From positions 340,217-404,216 of the forward strand of contig NZ_JASITA010000002.1 in assembly GCF_030063415.1 (NCBI RefSeq): DNA of 64,000 bases, read 5' to 3'. The position numbers were made by a program, and so were the translations under genes. The stretch's first letter is position 1. Each line of letters starts with the position of its first letter. Below are positions 1 to 8,520 of this stretch, piece after piece. The notes below the pieces were generated by a model. The model was given only the letters and a program-made list of their open reading frames with translations. It had not been told where the DNA came from and made no database searches. Source of the stretch: Streptomyces sp. H27-C3. Its GTDB lineage: Bacteria > Actinomycetota > Actinomycetes > Streptomycetales > Streptomycetaceae.

Positions 1-602
1 CCCCAGCAGCAGCCGACGCAGAAGAGGCCATGGTGGGCTCCGACGCGCAGGTCGCGGGCCCAGGGGCGGAAGCTCGCGTAGCGGAGGAGCTGGCCCATGG
101 GGCTGCGGCAGTGGCGCAGGCAGATGTGCTTCAGGGGGCCGAGTTCGTACAGCCCGGCGAGCAGGAACGCGCCCGCGCCGATCCAGCGCGCGGCAGTGGC
201 GTGGTCGTCCACCAGGCGGCCGGTCACCCCCAGGGCCGCGTACACGAGGAGCCCGAAGGCCGTCCAGGCGAGCAGGTAGCCGCCGGTGAACTGAGCGATC
301 CGGCCGACTCGGACCGCGCCTGCGGACTGGCGGCTGATGCCGCGTACCCAGGTGATGGCCACCGGGGCCACGGACGGCAGCATCATGGCGATCATCATGG
401 CCAGCCAGAGCGCCAGGAAGAGTGGCAGGCTCATGCCCATCGTGCCCGGTTCGACACCCATGCCCCGGGCCTGCCCGATCGTCACCAGCCACGTGAGGAG
501 GGCGATCACCGCCATCAGGCCCCAGGCGACGCCCAGGACGCGTGGCGGCAGTAGGTTCCCGGGGCGCAGCGGGGGTGAGGTGGAGATTCGACGGTCGCGC
601 AT
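1..602 (-). CDS. DUF2182 predicted metal-binding membrane protein (partial, C-terminus beyond window)
   Basis: Reading the minus strand from the ATG at 602 gives an uninterrupted frame of about 200 codons running off the left edge. It starts MRDRRISTSPPLRPGN and shows hydrophobic segments near residues 23-43, 57-77 (with MMIAMMLP), 105-125 and 137-152. A conserved end region includes CLRHCRSP and the Cys-rich HHGLFCVGCCWG. This is the pattern of the DUF2182 integral membrane family. The gene is divergent from a DUF1326 gene 174 bp away; the two families often occur together or fused, which supports both calls. The function is not established; a role with a metal ion is only suggested by the Cys/His motifs. 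Confidence 0.85.
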   Translation of the reverse strand, partial: MRDRRISTSPPLRPGNLLPPRVLGVAWGLMAVIALLTWLVTIGQARGMGVEPGTMGMSLPLFLALWLAMMIAMMLPSVAPVAITWVRGISRQSAGAVRVGRIAQFTGGYLLAWTAFGLLVYAALGVTGRLVDDHATAARWIGAGAFLLAGLYELGPLKHICLRHCRSPMGQLLRYASFRPWARDLRVGAHHGLFCVGCCW

Positions 603-776
603 GGCGTTCCTGCCTCCCGTTCCCAGGACAGCACAGGGCGGCAGGTTCCGCCTGGTGTCCGTAGCGCAGAGGGTGGACGATGGAGGGAGAAGGCCCGCGC
701 GACCGGGCGCTTCCTCGTGGCCGCAGAACGCCTCTCGGCCGCCCGTCCGGGCGCGGGGCCGTGAGGAGGTGCGGTG

Positions 777-1433
777 ATGTCCGAAGCGACAGCGGTCATG
801 CCGAAGTGGCACGCCAAGGGGGACTGGTTCGACACCTGCAAGTGCAGTGTGCCGTGTCCGTGCTCGTTCGCACAGCTGCCCACGTTCGGCGACTGCGACG
901 GCGTCCTCGCCTGGCACATACGCGAGGGCCGATACGGTGACGTCCCACTTGACGGTCTCAACGTCCTGATGCTCGGTTCCTTCGTGGGCAACGCCTGGGC
1001 CGAGCACTCCGACGCATATGCGGCGGTCTTCGTCGACGAACGTGCCGACGACCGGCAGCGCGAGGCGTTGCAGATGATTTTCGGCGGTGAAGCCGGCGGC
1101 TGGCCCGCCGAGTTCGGTGAGATGTTCGGCGCGGAGATGCGGGGCATGGAGTTCGCCCCGATCGAGTTCGATGTGGCCGACGACCTCGCGTCCTGGGCGG
1201 TCAGGATTCCAGGCCGCGTCGAGGCGAGGGCGGAAGCCCTCACCGGCCCGACGACCCCGGACGGCGCACGCGTCCAGACAACCAACCTGCCGGGCTCCGA
1301 AACGGGCCCGGGCCAACTCGCCACCTGGGGCCGGGCGACGGCCGACCAGGCCGACGCGTTCGGATTCCAGTGGAGCCGAGAAGGCCAGTCAAGCAAGCAC
1401 ATCACCTTCGACTGGCAGGGCGGCCCGGCCTGA
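777..1433 (+). CDS. DUF1326 domain protein
   Basis: A 218-aa soluble protein with the hallmark Cys cluster near the N-terminus (DTCKCSVPCPCSF, about residues 17-29), then GDCDGVLAWHI, typical of DUF1326. I chose the ATG at 777 because GAGGAGGT at 763-770 sits six bases upstream; a GTG at 774 would be too close. The length is normal for the family. Its divergent neighbour encodes DUF2182, the usual partner. No enzymatic activity is known. The closely spaced cysteines suggest metal or redox chemistry, but that is inference. Confidence 0.85.
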   Translation: MSEATAVMPKWHAKGDWFDTCKCSVPCPCSFAQLPTFGDCDGVLAWHIREGRYGDVPLDGLNVLMLGSFVGNAWAEHSDAYAAVFVDERADDRQREALQMIFGGEAGGWPAEFGEMFGAEMRGMEFAPIEFDVADDLASWAVRIPGRVEARAEALTGPTTPDGARVQTTNLPGSETGPGQLATWGRATADQADAFGFQWSREGQSSKHITFDWQGGPA

Positions 1434-1689
1434 GGACCGGTCGCACGGGCGGTGGGTGAAGCGCGAGGGGCTGTCCACGCGGTCGGCGGCGTCCCTGCGC
1501 CATCCTGACGGGCAGCCCTCGATGGACTCCCGCGAGCGGTACGGCGGCGGCTCGTCGCAGGCCCCGTTCGGGGGCTCGCCCCCGGGCCGACTCGCGTGAG
1601 CGATGCGTGAGCGGACGGCGAAGCAGAAGCCGACATCAACAGGACCGAGCCTCCTGCCATGTGGCGCTGACCAGGCAGAACAGCACCAC

Positions 1690-1894
1690 GCGGCACGGGC
1701 AAGCAGTACCGGGCAGGAATCCGACGCGCTCGGTCGGCGGGCAACGGCGTTACTCCCGGCGGGAGATCGACCGGGTGGCCGAGGCGGTCGATCTCATCGA
1801 CGAGGGCGTCACCCTGGTCGGCGTCCGGCACGTACTGACCCTGCGCGCACGGGTCGCCGTACTGGAGGCCGAACTGCGCGGCGCCCACGGCTGA
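1690..1894 (+). pseudogene. Remnant of a MerR/HspR-type regulator (C-terminal part only)
   Basis: The frame ending at 1894 encodes PGRNPTRSVGGQRRYSRREI followed by DRVAEAVDLIDEGVTLVGV and a VLTLRARVAVLEAELRG coiled-coil end. This is the wing, second helix pair and start of the coiled coil of a MerR-family DNA-binding domain. The expected N-terminal helix-turn-helix (TxxxAAxxxGVxxxTLRxYE) is absent upstream and no ribosome-binding site precedes the frame, so I read it as a decayed regulator. The flanks at 1434-1690 and 1895-2163 show no gene I can support. Confidence 0.5.
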
Positions 1895-2163
1895 GCGCCT
1901 GCCCCCGAAAGCCCCGCTCCGAACCCGGCCTTCGCCCCATGCCCGCTCCGGCCCCGGCCTTCGCGTACCTCATACGCCGTCCCGGGACGCGACCCAGCGA
2001 CCCTGCCCAGCGCTGCTTCCACTGCCCCTCCCGGCAGCCGTTCTCACGAACCCACCCGCGTCCCTGCGTTCCAGAATCCCACTGGGGAACGCGAACCGAA
2101 GTGCCGTCCGCACGGTCGAGGCTGCCCCACCGGACGTTGCCGGTGCGGACTGCTCCCCGCTCC

Positions 2164-3078
2164 TCACTCCCGGCACGTCAACTTCATCTGAGCCGCCGCA
2201 TGATGCGCCCCCACCAGCGTCGCGTCTCCCCAGTCCCGCCCGCGGTCGATCAGCTGAATCGCGATGCGCCCGCCCTTGACCGCGTAACTCCCGACCTGCA
2301 CCAGGCTGCCGCGATGTACGGTTTGGCGCACGGCGAACGCCGCGTACGAGGACTTCTCCTCGTTGGGGTCGGCGAGCACCCGGTAGAACGTGGGGTTGCC
2401 GGCGACATCGTTGTCGCGGCCGCTCTTGGGGACGAACACCGCGAGCGCGCATTTCTCGAAGCCCTTGCCGACCTGCCAGGACCAGACGGCGCTGCCGCCG
2501 CGGTCCTTGTCCGGGGCGCCGGACATGGGGACGGCGCTGAAGCGCCCGTCGCACGAACCGGACCTCGAACCACCGGACTTGACGGTGTACCAGGCCGCGA
2601 TGCCGTTCTCGAAGCGCCCGAACTCGCGGTAGCTTCCACCGGGGCAACCGGGTCCCGCCCACGCCGTGAACGACGGGCTGCGCGCGGGCGGCGGCGGCTT
2701 GGCGGGGGCCTTCGGGGGCCGGGATGTGGGGGGTGGGGTCCGGGGCGGGTCGACGGGCTCCTGCCCGGTCGGGCCGATCCGGGTCGGCGCCCCGCCGGGC
2801 GCGTCGTCCGCGTTGCCCACGGGCCCGTCCATACCGCCGCCGCCGCCGGAGTCGGTCAACAGCGTCGCCGACACGACCAGAACGGCCAGCGCGACCCCAA
2901 CTCCCGTGACCACCCACACCTTTCGCACCCGGATGAGGGTGGAGAACCGGCCGAAGGCCGTCTCGCGGGCCACCCAGCACCCGTCCGCCGGCCGCCCACC
3001 CCCCGAACCCGCCCCACAGTCCGGGCAGACCATGCCCGGCAACACGTCCCCGTGACCGCCGCACCGTTCGCACACCAT
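2164..3078 (-). CDS. Zinc-ribbon, single-TM protein with extracytoplasmic domain; unknown function
   Basis: 304 aa from the ATG at 3078 (GAGAAGG upstream). The first 25 residues hold a zinc-ribbon pattern, CERCGGHG then CPDCG. A single transmembrane helix follows at about residues 58-80 (VWVVTGVGVALAVLVVSATL), then a Gly/Pro-rich linker and a C-terminal domain of about 150 residues with two likely structural cysteines. The topology suggests an N-in membrane protein with an external domain. I do not recognise the C-terminal domain. The gene stands alone; a 16-bp direct repeat lies 39 bp upstream of its start. Confidence 0.7.
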   Translation of the reverse strand: MVCERCGGHGDVLPGMVCPDCGAGSGGGRPADGCWVARETAFGRFSTLIRVRKVWVVTGVGVALAVLVVSATLLTDSGGGGGMDGPVGNADDAPGGAPTRIGPTGQEPVDPPRTPPPTSRPPKAPAKPPPPARSPSFTAWAGPGCPGGSYREFGRFENGIAAWYTVKSGGSRSGSCDGRFSAVPMSGAPDKDRGGSAVWSWQVGKGFEKCALAVFVPKSGRDNDVAGNPTFYRVLADPNEEKSSYAAFAVRQTVHRGSLVQVGSYAVKGGRIAIQLIDRGRDWGDATLVGAHHAAAQMKLTCRE

Positions 3079-3116
3079 GAAGACCTTCTCGCGCCGCACT
3101 TCCCGAACTTCCCGAT

Positions 3117-3149
3117 CATCCTGACCAGTCGGACATCCTGACCAGTCGG
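3117..3149. repeat. 16-bp direct repeat upstream of the zinc-ribbon protein gene
   Basis: CATCCTGACCAGTCGG occurs at 3117-3132 and again at 3134-3149, a 17-bp period. The pair lies 39-71 bp upstream of the minus-strand start at 3078, where an operator would be expected. A related short repeat (acttcccgaacttcccga) adjoins it. A regulatory role is inference from position. Confidence 0.5.
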
Positions 3150-3293
3150 CCAGTAAGCCAAGAGGGACCAACTATGCACGAGGCCACCCCCCTGAGACAG
3201 GGAACCCACACGATTGACCTTGCCCCAGAGGCAGGGCCCAGCCTCATCCGCGTCGGGCCGCGAGCCAGCGGCCCGGTGACGAAGGATGGAGCC

Positions 3294-3608
3294 ATGGACC
3301 TGCCGACCACACCGGACACGCCGAGCGCCCCGGCCACCCCGACCGTGCCGAAACTCTTGACCATCGGCGCGTTCGCGGCCCGCTCACGCCTCTCGCCCAA
3401 AGCGCTGCGCCTGTACGACCGACTGGGCCTCCTGACACCGGCCCACGTCGACGCGGACACCGGCTACCGCTGGTACCGGGCGGACCAGGTGGAGCGGGCG
3501 CGGCTGGTCGCCCTGCTGCGGCGGATCGACATGCCGCTGGCGCGGATCGCCGCGGTCGTCGAACTGCCGGGCCCCCAGGCCGCGGACGAGGTGTCGGCGT
3601 ACTGGGGG
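3294..3608 (+). pseudogene. MerR-family regulator, truncated after its DNA-binding domain
   Basis: The ATG at 3294 opens a frame with a clear MerR helix-turn-helix: LLTIGAFAARSRLSPKALRL, YDRLGLLTPAHVDADTGYRW, then YRADQVERARLVALLRR and IDMPLARIAAVVELPG. After ADEVSAYW (about base 3608) the similarity ends abruptly. The frame stays open but runs into palindromic repeat sequence and then across the antisense of the Trypco2 gene, with no protein-like composition. The coiled coil and any effector-binding domain (usually about 130 more residues in this subtype) are missing. The cause appears to be insertion or replacement by the repeats at 3617-3800. A shortened DNA-binding fragment could still be made. 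Confidence 0.75.
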
Positions 3609-3982
3609 CGGAGGGGCATTCGCATACTGGACGTATTCGGCTGTTCCGACAACGCGGCGAGGTGCCGTAGCTGTCATCGTGCGCCCGCCAGGGATTGCGG
3701 GACAGCCCTTACGACCTCGGGGGCAATAGCGCGCGGGCTCCCGGCGTCCTGCGACGCCGCTCGCCGATCCACGCTCCATTGCCCCCGAGGTCGTCAGTGT
3801 CGCGCCAGGCACCATTTGCCCCGTAGCGACGCCCGGCAGGCGCTCTCGCCGCACCGGACGCCGCTCCCTGACGGGCGAACGTCACCCGCCGCGGCACTGG
3901 CCCCCGGCGAGGGGAGGGCGGCACGAGGGGCATCGCGCTGCACCAGCGGCCGGGTACTACTCGCCCCCCTCTCCCGCGTACC
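3609..3982. other. Gene-free segment made of palindromic repeats and unassigned sequence
   Basis: This 374-bp stretch follows the MerR break. Bases 3617-3703 contain a GCATAC-TGGAC-GTATTC palindrome and the string gacaacgcggcgaggtgccg, which resembles the end of the repeat core at 12.3 kb. Bases 3711-3794 are a separate terminal-inverted-repeat element, listed on its own. From about 3800 to 3982 I see no gene, repeat or recognisable remnant of the MerR effector domain. Confidence 0.5.
3711..3794. repeat. Structured repeat R1 with 17-bp perfect terminal inverted repeats
   Basis: ACGACCTCGGGGGCAAT at 3711-3727 is perfectly inverted at 3778-3794. Read on the minus strand, the 84-bp element matches the element at 20668-20826 nearly base for base at both ends (GGAGCGTGGATC next to one arm, CAGGACGCCGGGAGCCCGCG next to the other) and lacks about 75 bp from its middle. 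It sits just after the point where the MerR gene is broken. Confidence 0.85.
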
Positions 3983-4327
3983 TCAGTCCCCCTCGCCCCT
4001 CCCCGGGCCGCCCATGTCCAGCGGGCCCTCGCCGCCCGGGCCGCGGGGTTCCAGCTCGACCTGGATGCGGTGGGTGGTGTCCCTGGAGGCCGTGGCGCCC
4101 AGCTCCGCGGTGACCACGCCGATGCGCAGGCCGCCCTTTCCGCTGCCCTCGCGGCGCACCTGGACGGCGAATTCCAGGTGCACCTTCTGCACCCGGAAGC
4201 GCATTCCGCTCGCGCTGCCGCGGCGTTGGGCCTCCTCCAGCTCCGCCCGTACCTGGCTGATCACATCGGCCAGACCCGCGCCTGCCACCGTGCCGTTCGC
4301 CGTGTCCGCAGTGCCGTTCGTGTTCAC
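3983..4327 (-). CDS. Trypco2 family protein (trypsin-co-occurring domain)
   Basis: 114 aa from the GTG at 4327 (GGGGGGA upstream); longer starts at 4363 or 4369 are possible. The core LADVISQVRAELEEAQRRG, MRFRVQKVHLEFAVQVRR, GLRIGVVTAELG and the end THRIQVELEPR match the Trypco2 family, small proteins found beside trypsin-like proteases in bacterial conflict and regulatory loci. It is divergent from exactly such a protease gene at 4394, with only 66 bp between the starts. Trypco2 is thought to work with the protease, perhaps as substrate, adaptor or inhibitor; its biochemical role is not established. The Gly-rich tail looks disordered. Confidence 0.85.
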   Translation of the reverse strand: MNTNGTADTANGTVAGAGLADVISQVRAELEEAQRRGSASGMRFRVQKVHLEFAVQVRREGSGKGGLRIGVVTAELGATASRDTTHRIQVELEPRGPGGEGPLDMGGPGRGEGD

Positions 4328-4393
4328 CGTGCCCACATCCCCCCGCTGCCGCCGAGGCCCCATTGTCACCCACGGCGACTATGCTGGTACAGC

Positions 4394-6127
4394 ATGGGGG
4401 AGTCACACACGGAGACCAACTTCCGTACTGATCAAGAAACTTGGCGTGTTCGATTACGGAGCGCCGACTGTGCCAAGCAGGTACTCGGGGCCGGGGTGCT
4501 GCTCGGTGACGGACTGGTGCTGACCTGCGCGCATGTCATCCGGATTCCCGGGACCGACGAGCATCTGCCGTCCGTGACCGTGGAGTTCCCGGGCACCGGC
4601 GGCGCGGTCGGGACCGGGCTGCGGGCCCTCGTAGAGCCGCTCCACTGGGTCCCCCGCGCCGACGACCACAGCGGTGATCTCGCCCTGCTGCGGTTGGCCG
4701 GCCCCCCACCGGCCGCCGCGCGGGCCACCACACTCCACCGGCTGCCGACCATCTGGAACCGCCGGGTTCACTTCGCCGGATACCCCTCCCGCATCACCGG
4801 CGGCAAGTGGTCCGAGGCGCTCATCAAGGGCAACGGTGGGCCCGGTGACGAATGGGTGCAGATCGACCCGGTCGTCGAGGCGGACACCCTGATGCGGCGC
4901 TTCAGTGGCGCCGGAGTCGTCGACAACCGCACCGGCCGCGTCATCGGCATCGTCGTCAGCAAACTCGACTCCGAGCGGGACGGCGCCCACTACCGGCACG
5001 GATACATGATCCCGACCGCCACGGTCATCAAGCACCTTCAGCTGGTGCGTGACCGGTATGCGACCGGCCGCCAGGTCGTCCCGCCGACGCTCACCGCCGA
5101 CCCCGCCACCCCCGGTCCCGACCGCGGCTTCGCGCGCTGGCTGACCCGTTGGCTGGCGGGCGAGGACACCATGGCCGCCGTCGAGATCGCGTTCGTACGG
5201 GAGGCCGACAAGGACGCGGCGCTCGCCCTGCACACCACGCTCACCCTCGCCGACCGCGAGCGCTCCCCCCGCACCTCGGTCGCCGGGCCCGTCCCCAACG
5301 GCCACGTTGGGGTGCCGCGCCCCGGCAGCCTCGATCTGGCCGTCGACGTCCGCGGCAAAACCCCGGCGCAGGTCGCCGAGGAGATCGCGGAGGGCATGGG
5401 CCTGGACGGGCCGGGGCCGCAGCCGGTGCCGGAGCGCATAGCGGCCGACGCCTTGCCGCTCACCACCGTGATCGAGGGTGTGGACGATGCCGTGCGGCCG
5501 GTGGAGACCGTCGAGTTGCTGCACACGCTGGCCCGGCGCGGCGGGCGGCTGCTGCTGGTCTTCCGGCGGCACGACTCCCCCGCCCTGGACCGCACCCGCG
5601 AGCTCCTCCTCGATCCCGACCACCCGGAGCGTCGGCTGGAGCGGATAGGCCTGCGCATCGGTCTGCTCACCCGCACCGAGGAACTCGCCAGGGATCTGCG
5701 CAGGCGCGCACAGTCATGCGTGCGCCCCCTGCCTTCGATCTCGCGCTACGCACCGGACCTGGAGCTCAAGGCGGTCCGGCTGGCGGCGGACCCCGAGCGT
5801 GGCGCCACGAGCTTCCTCGTCAAGCTGAGTTACGTCGAAAGGACCGTGGAGGCCGCCCTGCTGGAGGCGGAGACCGGCCACCGCACGCTCACCCGGCAGC
5901 TCGCTCGCCACCAGGAGCTGCGCGGCCTGCTCGACGCGTACGGGGCCCGGCTCGCCGCCCACCAAATCTCCGAGGCGGTGGCGCGGGAACAGCGGGAGGC
6001 GCAGCAGCTACTGACCGGCGGCCCCTGCGAACCGGCGGAGGCCGAGGGGGCGGTCGACCGGTTCGTACGGGCCGCCCGTACGGCACTTGAGGAGTTGCCC
6101 GGCAGCCCCGAGGAGGCACCCCGGTGA
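4394..6127 (+). CDS. Trypsin-like (S1) serine protease with long C-terminal region
   Basis: 577 aa from the ATG at 4394. The N-terminal half is a chymotrypsin-fold protease: His47 in LTCAHVI, Asp95 in GDLALLRL and Ser171 in RRFSGAGVVD form the triad. FSGAG replaces the usual GDSGG but is common in cytoplasmic proteases of this kind. There is no signal peptide. The C-terminal half (about 255-577) has alpha/beta then helical character (a segment near 470-540 looks coiled-coil) and I cannot name it. No good ribosome-binding site precedes the ATG. The stop overlaps the start of the PknG-type kinase (GTGA), making it first gene of a coupled operon. With Trypco2 divergent, it probably cleaves or activates a component of this system. 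Confidence 0.85.
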   Translation: MGESHTETNFRTDQETWRVRLRSADCAKQVLGAGVLLGDGLVLTCAHVIRIPGTDEHLPSVTVEFPGTGGAVGTGLRALVEPLHWVPRADDHSGDLALLRLAGPPPAAARATTLHRLPTIWNRRVHFAGYPSRITGGKWSEALIKGNGGPGDEWVQIDPVVEADTLMRRFSGAGVVDNRTGRVIGIVVSKLDSERDGAHYRHGYMIPTATVIKHLQLVRDRYATGRQVVPPTLTADPATPGPDRGFARWLTRWLAGEDTMAAVEIAFVREADKDAALALHTTLTLADRERSPRTSVAGPVPNGHVGVPRPGSLDLAVDVRGKTPAQVAEEIAEGMGLDGPGPQPVPERIAADALPLTTVIEGVDDAVRPVETVELLHTLARRGGRLLLVFRRHDSPALDRTRELLLDPDHPERRLERIGLRIGLLTRTEELARDLRRRAQSCVRPLPSISRYAPDLELKAVRLAADPERGATSFLVKLSYVERTVEAALLEAETGHRTLTRQLARHQELRGLLDAYGARLAAHQISEAVAREQREAQQLLTGGPCEPAEAEGAVDRFVRAARTALEELPGSPEEAPR

Positions 6128-8520
6128 GGTCCTGTCCGCACCCCGGCTGCCCCGGGCAGGTCACCGAGACCGGCTTCTGCGACCGCACCGGCCTGCCCGT
6201 CGACGAGGAGGCGGGGGCGGAGGACCGATCGGGTCCAGTCGTTCAACTGGCCTCGGGGGCAGAGCAGTTCGTTGTGACCGGCGCCGATGACGGGCTTATG
6301 GACCTGCCCCTCGTCGAGGTCCCCGACCCGGCTCTGCTCGTCGAGCCGGTCGACGAGCTGCCCTCCTCGCACGTCATGCGCTGCGGCAACCCCGACTGTG
6401 AGGAGCTGATCGGCGTCGTGGCCACCGAGGGCCACTGCAGCTGCGGTACGCCGTACGCGCTGCGGCCCCAGCTGTCCGCCGACGACGTGCTCGCCGACCA
6501 GTACCAGGTGATCGGGCCCATCGCCCACGGCGGCCTGGGCTGGGTCTACCTCGCCGAGGACGCCCAGCTCTACAACCGCCCGGTAGCACTCAAGGGACTG
6601 CGCAATCCGCACAGCCAACTGGCCCGCGAAGTCGCGCTGCACGAGCGGCGGCACCTCACCGACCTGAACCACAAGGACATCATCCGCGTCATCAACTACG
6701 CGACCCACCGCCCCTCGGGCACCGACTACATCGTGATGGAGTTCGCCGGCGGGATGGCGCTGCACCGCATCGCGGAGCGCATCGCCCGCGACGAGGCACC
6801 GTTCTCCGGGACCCGGGTGCACGAGTTCGTGGTGAGTTACGGGATCCGGATCCTGGACGCGCTCGGCTATCTCCATGAGCACGAGCACAAGATCTACGGC
6901 GACATGAAGCCGGACAACGTCATCCACTGCGGGGACGGCATCAAGATCATCGATGTCGGTGGAGTGCGGGAGTTCGGCGCGCCCGGCCCGTACACGGACT
7001 TCTACAAGGGCCCGGAGGTCCCCCCGGACGGCCGGGCGCACCCCCAGTCCGACCTCTACAGCGTCGGCATGACCCTGCGGGAGCTGACCGACGCCGCCCA
7101 CCATCCCGCGCCCGGCCTCGGCGCGGAGTCCCTGGAGAGGGTGTTGCGGCGGGCCACGGCCGACGATCCCAGGGCCAGGTTCGCGACGGCCGACGAGATG
7201 TCGGTGCAACTGCGCGGGGTGATACGCGAGTTGCGTTCACTGCGGCTCGGCAAGGAGACCTTCGAGCCGTCCCTGCTGTTCGAGCCGGGACCGGCCGCGC
7301 TCGACGGCACGCTCGGTGAGGCTCCCGCCCTGGGGTCCTGGACGTACGGCACGCACCGCCTCGCGCTGACCGCGGCGCCGCCGCCGCCCGCCGAGGTCGC
7401 GGTGGGCCTGCCCGTGCCCAAGACGGATCCGGACGATCCGCACGCGCCCTCCCTGGCGCGGACCGCGCACGACGCGCCGGGCCTGCTGCAACTGCTCGCC
7501 GACTGGACGCCGTCCGCCGAACTGCACCTACTGCGCTGCCGTTTGCACCTCGACCTCGCCCGCCGCGCCGAGCGGGACCCGCAGCAGGCCCAGCGGCGGC
7601 CGGTGTCCCCGGCGGAAGCCGCACCCCGCTCCGGCTCCCCCGCCGAATCCGCACCCGGCTCCGGCCACCGCGAAGCGGCCCGCGCCGAGCTCGAACGCGC
7701 CGGCGCCCTGCTCGGCCCCATGGCCCGTCATGACTGGCGGCTCAACTGGCACAGCGGGCTGCTGCACCTGGCCGCGAGCCGGGTCGCCGAGGCCCGCACC
7801 GAGTTCGACACGGTCTACAGCGCGCTCCCCGGCGAGTACGGCCCCAAGCTCGCCCTCGGCTACTGCCACGAGCAACTGGGCGACACGGACCGTGCGATGC
7901 GCTTCTACGAGGCGGTGTGGCTGCGCAACCACTCGATGGGCAGTGCCGCGTTCGGCCTCGCCCGCATTCACCTGGCCCGCGACGAACGGGACGAGGCCCT
8001 GACCATCCTCAGCCACGTTCCGAAGGACTCGCGGCACCGCACCGCCGCGCGGACCGCGATCGTACGCATCACGGCGGGCCTGCGCGGACCGGAGAACACC
8101 CCGCCGCCGCTGGAGTCCATCACCACCGCACTCGCCCAGGTCCTGCGGCTGCACGAGGAGGAGGGGCTGACCGACCGGCACGCCGTGCTGCGCCTGGAGA
8201 CACACATCCGGGAGGTCGTCCTCGACTGGCTCTGCGAACCGGGCGACGGCGGTGACGAAGGCGACGACGGCCGAAGGCAGGAGCAGCGGCTCGCCGCGCT
8301 GAGAGAGCGGGTACAGGACCGGCAACTCACCGAGGACCGGCTGCGCAGACGCCTGGAGGAGTCGTACCGGTCCCTCTCCGAGCAGGCCGACGACGCGAGG
8401 ACGCACGGGGCACTCCTCGATCTGGCCAATGAGATCCGCCCCCTGCGGTGGACGCACAAGGAGCACACATGGCTCAGGACGACACAGAAGATCCGCCGGG
8501 CGCTGTCTCCCTCGAAGTGA
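6124..8520 (+). CDS. PknG-type serine/threonine protein kinase (zinc ribbons-kinase-TPR)
   Basis: 798 aa, GTG start in a GTGA overlap with the protease stop. Two Cys clusters precede the kinase (CPHPGCPGQVTETGFC, residues 4-19; Cys87, Cys92, Cys105, Cys107), like the rubredoxin-type metal site of mycobacterial PknG. The kinase domain starts at about 127: Gly-loop AHGGLGWV (134-141), catalytic Lys157, YGDMKPDN (258-265) in place of HRDxKxxN, and metal-binding Asp277 in IIDVG. The missing Arg before the catalytic Asp is normal for PknG. The C-terminal half has TPR-like helices (about 480-720). There is no transmembrane segment. PknG homologues respond to amino acids through GlnH/GlnX, and membrane and binding-protein genes follow here. 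Confidence 0.9.
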   Translation: MRSCPHPGCPGQVTETGFCDRTGLPVDEEAGAEDRSGPVVQLASGAEQFVVTGADDGLMDLPLVEVPDPALLVEPVDELPSSHVMRCGNPDCEELIGVVATEGHCSCGTPYALRPQLSADDVLADQYQVIGPIAHGGLGWVYLAEDAQLYNRPVALKGLRNPHSQLAREVALHERRHLTDLNHKDIIRVINYATHRPSGTDYIVMEFAGGMALHRIAERIARDEAPFSGTRVHEFVVSYGIRILDALGYLHEHEHKIYGDMKPDNVIHCGDGIKIIDVGGVREFGAPGPYTDFYKGPEVPPDGRAHPQSDLYSVGMTLRELTDAAHHPAPGLGAESLERVLRRATADDPRARFATADEMSVQLRGVIRELRSLRLGKETFEPSLLFEPGPAALDGTLGEAPALGSWTYGTHRLALTAAPPPPAEVAVGLPVPKTDPDDPHAPSLARTAHDAPGLLQLLADWTPSAELHLLRCRLHLDLARRAERDPQQAQRRPVSPAEAAPRSGSPAESAPGSGHREAARAELERAGALLGPMARHDWRLNWHSGLLHLAASRVAEARTEFDTVYSALPGEYGPKLALGYCHEQLGDTDRAMRFYEAVWLRNHSMGSAAFGLARIHLARDERDEALTILSHVPKDSRHRTAARTAIVRITAGLRGPENTPPPLESITTALAQVLRLHEEEGLTDRHAVLRLETHIREVVLDWLCEPGDGGDEGDDGRRQEQRLAALRERVQDRQLTEDRLRRRLEESYRSLSEQADDARTHGALLDLANEIRPLRWTHKEHTWLRTTQKIRRALSPSK

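Noticed and set aside
1603..3141. A 512-codon plus-strand frame across the zinc-ribbon gene
   Set aside because: Arg/Ala/Gly-rich without domains, and it covers a minus-strand gene with clear topology and a ribosome-binding site.
4355..4394. Promoter for the protease from TTGTCA and TATGCT
   Set aside because: The spacing is only 11 bp, too short for a normal promoter.
4454..5623. A 389-codon minus-strand frame inside the protease gene
   Set aside because: The plus-strand frame has an intact catalytic triad and overlaps correctly with the kinase gene; the minus frame has no recognisable motif.
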